Below, piece by piece: positions 34,235 through 43,012 of a stretch of 64,000 nt of DNA; the first letter of the stretch is position 1; every line of letters begins with the position of its first letter. The notes under the pieces are model-generated. The model saw only the letters and a program-made list of their open reading frames with translations. It made no database searches and had not been told where the DNA came from. Position numbers and translations under genes: made by a program. The stretch is from Chlorobium sp. Its GTDB lineage: Bacteria > Bacteroidota > Chlorobiia > Chlorobiales > Chlorobiaceae. The stretch is taken from NCBI GenBank assembly GCA_005862225.1, contig SZXV01000010.1, forward strand, positions 1 to 64,000. Direction: 5' to 3'.

Positions 34235-37200
34235 TTATCTTGTTTTTTGCAAATACAATTCATTGAATTGATTGGCTACATCTTGCCAATTATAATATTT
34301 TGCACGCTCAAATGCGTTTTGTCCCATCTGTTTTGTTTCGTTGGGATTGTTTAACATCCATTCAATGGCTGATGCTATCGATTCTGGTGTTGAATCTACA
34401 ATAAAACCAAAATCATTTATACCAATCTTGTTAGTTTGTAAAATATCCTTAGCACCATCTGTTAAAGTTGTAATAATTGGTTTGGCTCGTGCCATTATTT
34501 CGGGTATCACCATTCCAAAAGGTTCGTACAAAGATGGTATTACACCAAATAATGATTTGTCAATCATTTTTAGTTTTTCAATTCCTGTAATACCCTCATT
34601 TGTGGCAAGAATTTCTATATTAGGAAGTTCGTTAATACTACTCAATAATCGTTGCACATAAATTCGCCTTGATTCAATTGTAATATCAGTATTACCAAAT
34701 ATTATGAATTTTAATAATTCGTTTTCATCAAAATTCTTCTTTTTATAGAGTATTTTTATTGCTGATAATAATAAATCAAATCCTTTCTCATTAGAAATAC
34801 GTCCGTACGAAATTATTATTCTTTGGTTTGAATCTATTGAATGAAATGGGATTGTAAAATGTTCATTTCCAATTCCATTTTTAACACAATGAATAATCCC
34901 TTTATAATCTGGTGCTATTGCAAGTAACTCATCTTTCATACTTAAAGATGGAACTGTGATTATTGAGTTTTCATTTATTGCTGCTTTTTCTAATTCCGTT
35001 AAATTATTGACATTATCATGGGGATTTATTGATTTACTTCTTGTGGAAAGTAACATATGAAAAGTTGAAATAACATGAAACCCTAAATTTCTCAAACCTA
35101 TTGAACGTCTTGGTATTTCAATAAAACCATGAAGATGAATTACACTGTTTTCAGGACTGAAATTATTTTTAATAAAATCAACAACATCGTCTCCAAACTT
35201 TATTCTTTGCTTATGAACCTCAAAATCATTTGCAAAAAGAGTATTTACAGTTTCATCTGTAAATTTAATTTTGATAACTCTTAATAATCCATTTTCATAT
35301 AGGTATTCACCATTTTGTTCGTTTTTGATACATGGTGAAATCCAATATACAACTTCGTCTTGCTTTATCTGTTCTTTGCACAAATTATAAACAGCCCAAC
35401 CTATTCCCCCTATTAAATGTTCAGGGTCTTGATACGAAACATGTACAATTGTTTTACTTATACTATTTTTTTGAGTAATTGAAGAAATGTTTAATTTCTT
35501 TTGCTCAAAATGAATTTCTTTTGATTTCAGTCCATAAAATACAGAACTCGGACGACAACCATTTTTACAATTTAGCGGTGGGAATGAAAATATATTTTCT
35601 CTACTTTTCTGTAATTCCTTCTTTGACAAATTTATATGTCCAATTTGTGTTGTATTGAAGTTAGAGCAAGTTGTAAAACAAGGATATATTTTGCGATCTG
35701 CTCCAATAAGTAAATAATTAGTTACATTCCAGCATTTATCTGCAAAACAAATACTTAAATCATCATTAAATATATTCACTAAATTTGTATTCTTTTCTAA
35801 AAAATGATAAAATTCTGGTATTTCTTTTTCAATCGCTATTAATTTTTTGAACCAAGTTTCTTTTTGTGAAGTACTTATATAAGATAAAGTATAAGGTGAA
35901 TGAACATTTTTGTCATTCGCCATTGGAAAAATCGAAAATTTGAAAAACCTTTTTTTTGCATAATAATTTGGTATAACATTCCAAAGTGAAAACAGATTTT
36001 CTGCTAAACTAATGCTTTTAAAAATATTCTGATTATTGTATATCATGGTAACTCGCAAAAATGATACGGAACTTTCATAAAGGTATATTTTTATGTTATT
36101 CAAAACATTATCAAATAGGTTTGCACCTTTATCAATGTTAAAAGAATCTGAACATTCACTGTCTAACGAAATACTAATTTCATCTATTTTGCTTATCCAA
36201 TCACCGTTTGGAATTATAGTACCATTAGTTATTAATCTGATTCTTGTTCCACTAAGGTTATATCGTAAATAATCAATAACTTCGTTAAATTCAAATTGAT
36301 TTTCTTTGAATAGTGTTGGTTCTCCACCTCCTGCAATAAGAATTTCCATTGGTTTAATTTCAACAATATATTTCAAATCATCAAATTGAATTGATTGATT
36401 ATTATGAATTGAATCATAAGTACACCATTTACAATTCAAATTACATTTATTAGTAAGATGCAATTCAAGAAGAGTAATATTTTCTGAATGAAACAAACCA
36501 GAATTAAGTATTTGTTCACAAGCCTGTTTTGCTATAATAACAGGTTGTTCAGGTTCAAGAGTACTGCAATGAAAGAATTTTTTTACTCTATCAAAATAGG
36601 TTTCATAAAATATTTCCAAATTAGGATATTTATTAGACTTATATAAATCAAAAAAACTATTTTGAACGGCATACCTTATTAAATCAGGCTTATTAATGTT
36701 ACCTTCTAAAATTTTTTCTAAATATTCGAAAACTTTGTCAGTCATCCATAAACTTTCTAATTCTACTTTTTTGTGTTCTTGTGCAGAATATTGTAGTTTC
36801 TCTTCATTTGCAAAATTTAACATAAACAGCATTTCATCAAGCATAGTATGGGGGCTATGTTTTTGACGCTCTAATATTTTATTTCTTAATTCATACTTTA
36901 TTTCAATTGGAATATCTCTCCGTAATGCAATATTTTTCCATAATTCCAATTTGTTTGTTTCAATTAGTGGGATTAATTCGGAAGATTTTTTTAAGACTCG
37001 TGAAAGTACTCCTTCATGGTTAGGATAATCATGAAGCATTGCATTTTGTGCTTTATAAAACAATGATTGTATTTTGTTTATGTGATTATCGTAATTGATT
37101 GTTATTTCTTTCGCTGTTTGTTCCCATAACTCTACTATTTTATTGATATTCGTAGAATATAGCATATTATTACCTTCCAAACATATATCTTTGGCGGTAA

Positions 37201-37936
37201 GTAAAAAATCAAGTGCGCTATTTAATATTTCAATATCATCTGACGAATAAATATTTTTTTCTACCAAAACATTAATATCTGTATCCGATAAAAATCTTTT
37301 ATTAGAATACAACATTGCTATTGCTATTATTTGCTGTATCCATCTCAAACCTCCTGTAAAATATTTTACATCTCCATAACTGATTCCGATTGGAAATTCT
37401 TTTGTCGGATGATATGTTCTCACAAGTGGCGAAAAATAATCAGATGCCATAAATTCTAAATGCAAATCAACACCAGCAAGTGTTGAAATTAAAATGTGTC
37501 CATTATTTGTGTTAATAATAAACGGATCATTAAGAACTTGTTCTTCAAATATTTTTCGATTTCCACAAACAAAACGAATACTTAACAAATCCATTGGATT
37601 TACTCTTACTCTTTTCCATGATTTTATCGCAATAGTCCAAGTATATTTTGAGAAAACATTATAAATTATCTCTTGAAAATCCAATAATTTATCCAAAGGT
37701 AAATTGCCATCGTCAATTATAGTAAAATCAGTATCAGATATACTTACCATAGTTCTTCCGCCAGCACTACCATAAGTTAAAATAGCAACATTATCTTGTA
37801 AACCAGATTCTTTTAAGATTGATTCTGAAAGATTTACAAGCAGGTCAAAATTATTTTTCGCAATTTCTCTTCCTTGTATTGATTTTTGCAGAATTTTACT
37901 ATTTTTTATATTTTCCTTTTCAGTAATATTTTCCAT
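34235..37936 (-). CDS. Tri-functional nucleotidyltransferase - radical SAM - GT4 glycosyltransferase fusion
   Basis: 1233 residues in three parts. (1) About 1-260: a nucleotidyltransferase-like fold with GSAGG (56-60) and SDTDF (67-71, acidic pair D68/D70), followed by helices. (2) About 480-800: radical SAM with C498, C502 and C505 (TNKCNLNCKWCTY), GGGEP (536-540), and auxiliary cysteines C730, C735, C753, C757, C790 and C794. (3) About 828-1233: a GT4-type glycosyltransferase with LIGGIGWAVYNL (841-852), GRISNEKGFDLLLSA and the E-x7-E motif in EPFGMVIPEIMARAKP. The linker 270-480 is helical. I know of no characterised enzyme with this order. It shares an operon with an AKR, a second radical SAM and a Gfo protein. 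Confidence 0.85.
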   Translation of the reverse strand: MENITEKENIKNSKILQKSIQGREIAKNNFDLLVNLSESILKESGLQDNVAILTYGSAGGRTMVSISDTDFTIIDDGNLPLDKLLDFQEIIYNVFSKYTWTIAIKSWKRVRVNPMDLLSIRFVCGNRKIFEEQVLNDPFIINTNNGHILISTLAGVDLHLEFMASDYFSPLVRTYHPTKEFPIGISYGDVKYFTGGLRWIQQIIAIAMLYSNKRFLSDTDINVLVEKNIYSSDDIEILNSALDFLLTAKDICLEGNNMLYSTNINKIVELWEQTAKEITINYDNHINKIQSLFYKAQNAMLHDYPNHEGVLSRVLKKSSELIPLIETNKLELWKNIALRRDIPIEIKYELRNKILERQKHSPHTMLDEMLFMLNFANEEKLQYSAQEHKKVELESLWMTDKVFEYLEKILEGNINKPDLIRYAVQNSFFDLYKSNKYPNLEIFYETYFDRVKKFFHCSTLEPEQPVIIAKQACEQILNSGLFHSENITLLELHLTNKCNLNCKWCTYDSIHNNQSIQFDDLKYIVEIKPMEILIAGGGEPTLFKENQFEFNEVIDYLRYNLSGTRIRLITNGTIIPNGDWISKIDEISISLDSECSDSFNIDKGANLFDNVLNNIKIYLYESSVSFLRVTMIYNNQNIFKSISLAENLFSLWNVIPNYYAKKRFFKFSIFPMANDKNVHSPYTLSYISTSQKETWFKKLIAIEKEIPEFYHFLEKNTNLVNIFNDDLSICFADKCWNVTNYLLIGADRKIYPCFTTCSNFNTTQIGHINLSKKELQKSRENIFSFPPLNCKNGCRPSSVFYGLKSKEIHFEQKKLNISSITQKNSISKTIVHVSYQDPEHLIGGIGWAVYNLCKEQIKQDEVVYWISPCIKNEQNGEYLYENGLLRVIKIKFTDETVNTLFANDFEVHKQRIKFGDDVVDFIKNNFSPENSVIHLHGFIEIPRRSIGLRNLGFHVISTFHMLLSTRSKSINPHDNVNNLTELEKAAINENSIITVPSLSMKDELLAIAPDYKGIIHCVKNGIGNEHFTIPFHSIDSNQRIIISYGRISNEKGFDLLLSAIKILYKKKNFDENELLKFIIFGNTDITIESRRIYVQRLLSSINELPNIEILATNEGITGIEKLKMIDKSLFGVIPSLYEPFGMVIPEIMARAKPIITTLTDGAKDILQTNKIGINDFGFIVDSTPESIASAIEWMLNNPNETKQMGQNAFERAKYYNWQDVANQFNELYLQKTR

Positions 37937-37976
37937 ATTATCAATTAGTTATAATTATAAAACTGTATTTGGGCAT

Positions 37977-38813
37977 TTAATCAAAATTAAAATTATCAGG
38001 ATTTGCACCAATACGATAGTTGCAATTTAATTGGTCAATAGTTATTATTTCTTCACAGTCCAATTCAAAATCAAAAATATTTGCATTACTCTCAATTCGA
38101 CTTTTATTAATTGATTTTGGAATTGTGACAATGTTTTTTTGTAAATTCCAACGTAATACAATTTGAGCAACATCTTTGTTATATTTTAAACAAATGGATT
38201 GTAATTCATTAATATTGAATATTTTACCCTTCATCAATGGACTCCATGATTCTAATTGTATTTTATTATCAATGCAAAATTCAAGTAACGGTTGCTGCAC
38301 TAAATATGGATGAAATTCTATTTGATTTACCATCGGTATAATTTCAGTACTATAAATCAAATCTTTCAAGTGGTGAATTAAAAAATTGCTAACTCCAATA
38401 GCCCTAATACATTTTTGTTTATAAAGAGTTTCTAATGCTCGCCAAGTATCTTTATACTTGTCTTTAACAGCCCAATGGATTAAATATAAATCAAGGTAAT
38501 CTAATTTCAAATTTTTCATTGTCATTTCAAATGCTCTTAGAGTAGAATCATATCCCTGAAAAGAATTACTAACTTTGCTTGTTATAAAAATTTCTGTTCT
38601 GGGTATATTACTTATTCTAACCGCATTGCCAATGCTTTTTTCATTTCCATATACATATGCTGTATCTATAAGTCGATAACCATATTGCAGTGCAAAAATT
38701 ACTGCATTAAAAACTTCATATCCCTCTTTGGCATTAGATGTTCCAAGTCCAAAATAAGGCATTGCAATTCCATTATGCAATTTGACAGTTCCATTTAAAT
38801 CTGTGATATTCAT
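37977..38813 (-). CDS. Aldo/keto reductase
   Basis: 278 residues of the AKR TIM barrel. The catalytic tetrad is seen in RLIDTAYVYGNEKSIG (Asp and Tyr), IFITSKVSNSF (Lys) and LYLIHWAVKDKYK (His). NADPH-binding segment RWNLQKNIVTIPKSINKSRI is present near the C-terminus. It reduces carbonyl groups of sugars or aldehydes. It is the first gene after the att-like site at 38862, only about 50 bases from it, and is followed by the fusion gene (40-base gap). Confidence 0.9.
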   Translation of the reverse strand: MNITDLNGTVKLHNGIAMPYFGLGTSNAKEGYEVFNAVIFALQYGYRLIDTAYVYGNEKSIGNAVRISNIPRTEIFITSKVSNSFQGYDSTLRAFEMTMKNLKLDYLDLYLIHWAVKDKYKDTWRALETLYKQKCIRAIGVSNFLIHHLKDLIYSTEIIPMVNQIEFHPYLVQQPLLEFCIDNKIQLESWSPLMKGKIFNINELQSICLKYNKDVAQIVLRWNLQKNIVTIPKSINKSRIESNANIFDFELDCEEIITIDQLNCNYRIGANPDNFNFD

Positions 38814-40416
38814 TAAAAATGATTGTATTAAAAAATCTAATTGTGTATTGCGATTTTTGATAACCGCTAACTCCTTTATATATGCACCGCATCACACTCA
38901 AAGGTGCATAAAGCCAGCTATTCTGGCATGCTTTATACACTTTTAGGTGTACATAATATTTTTGCAAATTGTCAAATGGACTGGAAATTTTTAGTAAACT
39001 CTGTTCGCATACGTGGGTATAGATTTCCGTCGTCTTACTGCTCTTATGCCCTAAGAGCTCTTGTATGTATCGTAGATCCGTTCCTGCTTCCAGTAAATGT
39101 GTTGCATAAGAGTGCCGCAACCAATGAAGCGTTACTGGTTTTTTGATTTTTACATGATCGAGTGCATGTTTTAAGACTTTTTGCAAGCTGGTTTCGCTGT
39201 ACTGTGTACCAGGTCCCTGACCCTCAAACAACCAAATCCTGGGGCGATATATTTTATAATATTCCCGCAACATTACAATCACTTTGTCCGATATGGGAAT
39301 GACTCTGTCTTTCTTTCCTTTTGCATTGACTATTATCAGTAAATGCCTTTTTGCATCAACATTCTCAGGTTTGAGATTCAACAACTCTCCCCGTCGAAGA
39401 CCACAGGCATAAATCAAGCTCAACATCGTACGGTGTTTGAGGTTCTGTGATGCCTGAAGTATAGCTGCAACGTCCTCCTTGCTCAGCACGTTGGGCAGCT
39501 TATGTTCTGGTCTTGGCCGATCGATCTGTTCTGTTATGAACATTGAACCTTGAACTGTCTCGAAAAACAATTTTGCTGCGTTAACAGCCTGATTTTGATA
39601 TGATTGGCTTAGCTTCTTCGGTAGCATATACTGGTGAACGAACCGCACCATATCATCATTGGTCGCTTCAGTACTCCTTTTGGGTTTAATAAACCTCAAA
39701 AAAGTTGTAATGGCTTGTATATAGGTCTTTATCGTAGATTCACTGTATCGCTTGTGCTCCATCCACTGTTTGAAGGCGGCAATTTCATCATCGTTGACTT
39801 CGTCCAACGACGGCAAAACGGTAATAAATTCAGTTGCCGCGTAGTTCAATGCAGGATTTGGCGATAACGCAATTATGGTTTTTATATTTGTGATACGTTG
39901 ACCAAAGTAATTCTTTAACAAGTCAATGTTTTTGCCGTAATTAGGTATGGCCCAGCAAAATTTATTGCTGTTCCACCTCACATATTTGAAGGTACGGATG
40001 AACTGTATATCCGTCTCATTCTTAGGCATTTTAACGGTAATTTGTTTCGGGGATATTTCGATAGCGATTCCGTTGTGTTGCGTTACATTTTGCAGATCTG
40101 CTTTTGCTGCAATTTTCCCTTCAGGTCGTGTCATTGCTGAAGGTGGTGGCACCGGTGGTTCATTGGTAGCTTTCGTTAGCTCTTCGGTACCTGACATGGT
40201 TTCTGAACCTGCAGGGTCTGGTACGACTATATCCGGAAACAGCTTCTTAAATTCGCCCAAAGCTTCCTAGGTGAACGGGATATGCCATGCTCTGAGTGTC
40301 TTACTCCAAGCAGCACCTTCAATATGCTTTATCTTATTTATAATAAAATCATTATAGGCGAAAACGAGTTTCAGCCTATCCTCGCCCAGTTGATTTATTT
40401 TGCTGGTCTGAATCAT
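38773..40416 (-). pseudogene. XerC/D-like tyrosine recombinase with amber codon 50
   Basis: The gene begins at ATG 40416 (MIQTSKINQLGEDRL), with AAGGAG 10 bases upstream. Codon 50 (40269-40267) is TAG, in frame with the remaining 497 codons; a TTG at 40260 could restart translation. Two small Rad52-like/arm-binding repeats follow one another (WSKTLRAWHIPF and WNSNKFCWAIPNY). A SAM-like core domain (DEIAAFKQWMEHKRYSEST) and the catalytic domain come next, with ACGLRRGELLNL (Arg), LHWLRHSYATHLLEAG (His/Arg) and LLGHKSSKTTEIYTHV (His, Tyr). The last about 60 residues are read from the att-like region; homologues end near ISSPFDNL. The large IntI insertion before H-L-R-H is absent. Confidence 0.85.
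38862..38960. other. att-like site next to the recombinase gene
   Basis: On the minus strand, after the recombinase core ends, comes a palindrome TAAAGCATGCCAG-AATAG-CTGGCTTTA (38909-38935) and then GTTAGCGGTT (38871-38862). The cassette genes start about 50 bases further on. The same 10-mer, inverted, closes the cassette at 31761-31770. This is the position expected for an attI-type primary site. Confidence 0.55.
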
Positions 40417-40580
40417 AGTTTTACAACTCCTTCCAACGAAAAAAAACCCTTCAAAACAGCGTCGCTTCGTCAGTCACAGTACAGGGTGAACGGCGCCAAC
40501 TTTTCAAGCTGTAAAGTACAGATTTATTTCAAAAATATTTATCTCAATCTTTTGCTTATGCACGCTCAGGTGGCGCAGAA

Positions 40581-41429
40581 TCACGATCCGTTTCGCCTGG
40601 CATGTACGAAAGTCTCCTGCACGGGAACAGGGAAATGCGCTGGCCACACCGGCAACACAAGCCTGAATCCCCGGAAATCGTTAACAGCTTTCGAAACCAC
40701 AAACGAGCGCTGCGAACAGCGAAAAGCGAACTTGTCGGGATAACGCCAGCAGCCGCCCCGCTCCTGTCGGAGAGCATCTTCACCGGATGACGCGTTACCC
40801 GAATCTGTTTCTTCGAGCCAGACGGAACACCACTCCATAACGTTGCCGCTCTGGTTCCAGGTGCCATAGCCCGAAACGCCTTCGGGATAAGCGTAAACCG
40901 GAGCGACCGAGTCCGCGCCCCGGTTGTTCCGGTTCCGGCAGTTGTTTTCATCCCAACGATCTCCCCAAGGGTAGATCAATCCTTCCGGACCGCGTGCCGC
41001 CTTTTCCCACTCAGCTTCCGTGGGCAAACGGCATCCCGCCCACCGGGCGTAGGCCTCCGCATCGTCCCAGTTGATCAGCACGACCGGGTAATCGTTGAAC
41101 TCTTCGGGACAGCCGTCTTCGTGCCAGACCGAAAGCGAGTCTATCCGTGCGCCGATGTTGGGAGGCCGATGGCCCGTTGCCTGCACAAAAGCCCGGTACT
41201 GGCGATTGGTGACGGCATAGACCGAAATATAAAACGCATCGAGAGTGACGGTGCGCTGCGGGCTCTCCTTGTCGAGGTCGTCTCCCATCGTGAAACTGCC
41301 TGCGGGAACAAGCACCATAGGGGAGCCGTCCTGCTCGTTGACGACGACCGGAGAAAGCTCGCTGCCGGATGGACGGAGCGCGAGAGTTCTGAGGCCGGTA
41401 AGGATTTCGTTATGTGTTGGCGTATTCAT
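40581..41429 (-). CDS. FGE/SUMF1-domain protein
   Basis: 282 residues of the formylglycine-generating-enzyme-sulfatase fold: MVLVPAGSFTMGDDLD, then DAFYISVYAVTNRQYRAFV, WDDAEAYARWAGCRLPTEAEW, YPWGDRWDENNCRN, GNVMEWCSVW, and RGGCWRYPDKFAFRC with DFRGFRLVLP at the end. Two Cys are in the C-terminal block (RGGCW and FRC). It is not clear that they form the FGE catalytic pair, and many proteins with this fold are non-enzymatic. Last gene of the Hsp70/AAA operon, eight bases after the AAA gene. No sulfatase is nearby. Confidence 0.85.
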   Translation of the reverse strand: MNTPTHNEILTGLRTLALRPSGSELSPVVVNEQDGSPMVLVPAGSFTMGDDLDKESPQRTVTLDAFYISVYAVTNRQYRAFVQATGHRPPNIGARIDSLSVWHEDGCPEEFNDYPVVLINWDDAEAYARWAGCRLPTEAEWEKAARGPEGLIYPWGDRWDENNCRNRNNRGADSVAPVYAYPEGVSGYGTWNQSGNVMEWCSVWLEETDSGNASSGEDALRQERGGCWRYPDKFAFRCSQRSFVVSKAVNDFRGFRLVLPVWPAHFPVPVQETFVHARRNGS

Positions 41430-41437
41430 AGTGCCCT

Positions 41438-42985
41438 TTAATCTTCGGTTTTGTTTGACGTGGCCAAAGCATTCCGGTCGTCGGAGGCGTTGCGCGCCTG
41501 TCCGTTTGTGACCATCGTCCTCAACTGTTCGATATGCTCCTGATGCGATGCCGAGAGGGGAACCATCTCTCCGGCTGCGTTGAGCAGATCCTCCGTTTCC
41601 AGTTCCCGTCGGTTGTCGCGGAATGCGGGAAACATGGCATCGTTGACCAGCGCCTGAAGTTCGGCGCCGACGAACCCCTCGGTTGCCGATGCGACGGCAC
41701 CAAGGTTGAACCGTTGCGAGAGCATGGTATAGCCGCGCTCTCTGAGATGGACTTCAAGTATCTTTATCCGCTCGCTATGGGTAGGAAGATCGAGAAAAAA
41801 GACCTCATCAAACCGGCCTTTGCGCAGAAGTTCGGGAGGAAGGCGGCGAACGTTGTTGGCCGTGGCGAAAACGAATACCGGTGCGGTTTTTTCCTGCATC
41901 CAGGTAAGAAAGGTGGCAAACACCCGGCTTGCCGTGCCGCTGTCGCCCATTGATCCGGCAAAGGCTTTTTCAATCTCGTCAACCCAGAGCACGCAGGGCG
42001 CGATAACCTCGGCAATCCGGATGGCTTCGCGAATATTCTGTTCGCTGGAACCGAGCAGACCGCTGAAGATGGCGCCGACATCCATTCTCAGCAGCGTCAT
42101 CCCCCAGTGGCCTGCGGTTACTTTTGCACAGAGGCTTTTTCCGGTTCCGGGAATCCCGATGAGACCCACCCCTTTGGGCATGCTGAGGCCATACTCGCGT
42201 GCATCCTGGCTGAACGCCTCATGGCGCTCGTCGAGCCACGCTTTCAGTGCCCCAAGTCCGCCGACGTTGTTCATGGATCCCGTATAGGGGTAGAGTTCGA
42301 GAGCGCCGCTTTCACGGATGATGTGCCGTTTTTCGTTCAGCACCTGCCGGACGCTCCGTTCGTCGAGCCCATGGCCTCCGGCAACGACGATGGCTTTGCG
42401 AAACGCCCTTCCCGCTTCGACGATGGAAAGACCGAGTGCGCTTTCGACCAGACGTTCGCGCAAGCCATGCGTGGCGTTGTCGAGTGCCCGCGTCGAGCGG
42501 GTTTCCCGATCGAGCAGTTCCAGCATCTGTTTGCCGTCGGGCTTGCCGACATCGATGGTTGGAATGTCGTGACGAAGTTCGACGGGAAGCGCAAACTGGG
42601 GGCTGGTGATGATAATGTTCACCGTTTCGCTGCGGAAAGGAAGACGCGATGCGAGGTTCCGCAACATGCGTGAAACCTTGCGGCTATGTTCCCAGAAATG
42701 GTGAAAGTCTTTGAGCACGAATGTTGCGGAGCCCTTGTAGTCGTCGATAATGTCAAGCACCGTTTCCGGGGTGGCCGCGAGTTTACTGAAGGTTGCCGCA
42801 GGTTCGCGCAGATGGCGGAACTGGTCGCCGATATCCCAGGTGATGAGCCCCATGCCTTCAGGCCACTCGCTTGATTGCGACCAGCCGGCAAGCGTGCGCA
42901 TGGCCTCCTCTTCATCGATGGTTGCGAGGTGTATGACGGCTACCCGCGCGTCAATATTCAGTTTGAGTTCGTCGAGCCAGGCCAT
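41438..42985 (-). CDS. Ycf46-like AAA ATPase
   Basis: 515 residues. The N-terminal half (about 1-240) has the degenerate domain of Ycf46-like proteins. The AAA module has Walker A GIPGTGKS (about 281), Walker [12 protein letters not shown], sensor [14 protein letters not shown] and the arginine-finger segment RKGRFDEVFF, then a C-terminal helical lid. All catalytic residues are intact, unlike the copy at 22.9 kb. It should be a remodelling ATPase, with the partner probably the adjacent Hsp70-like protein or the helical 44654 product. It lies 27 bases after the Hsp70 gene. Confidence 0.88.
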   Translation of the reverse strand: MAWLDELKLNIDARVAVIHLATIDEEEAMRTLAGWSQSSEWPEGMGLITWDIGDQFRHLREPAATFSKLAATPETVLDIIDDYKGSATFVLKDFHHFWEHSRKVSRMLRNLASRLPFRSETVNIIITSPQFALPVELRHDIPTIDVGKPDGKQMLELLDRETRSTRALDNATHGLRERLVESALGLSIVEAGRAFRKAIVVAGGHGLDERSVRQVLNEKRHIIRESGALELYPYTGSMNNVGGLGALKAWLDERHEAFSQDAREYGLSMPKGVGLIGIPGTGKSLCAKVTAGHWGMTLLRMDVGAIFSGLLGSSEQNIREAIRIAEVIAPCVLWVDEIEKAFAGSMGDSGTASRVFATFLTWMQEKTAPVFVFATANNVRRLPPELLRKGRFDEVFFLDLPTHSERIKILEVHLRERGYTMLSQRFNLGAVASATEGFVGAELQALVNDAMFPAFRDNRRELETEDLLNAAGEMVPLSASHQEHIEQLRTMVTNGQARNASDDRNALATSNKTED

Positions 42986-43012
42986 ACTGCATTAAGTTAT
43001 TGGGTTGTAACG

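Noticed and set aside
38773-40416. Canonical integron integrase IntI
   Set aside because: The long segment before the HxLRH motif typical of IntI is not visible; it is XerC-like instead.
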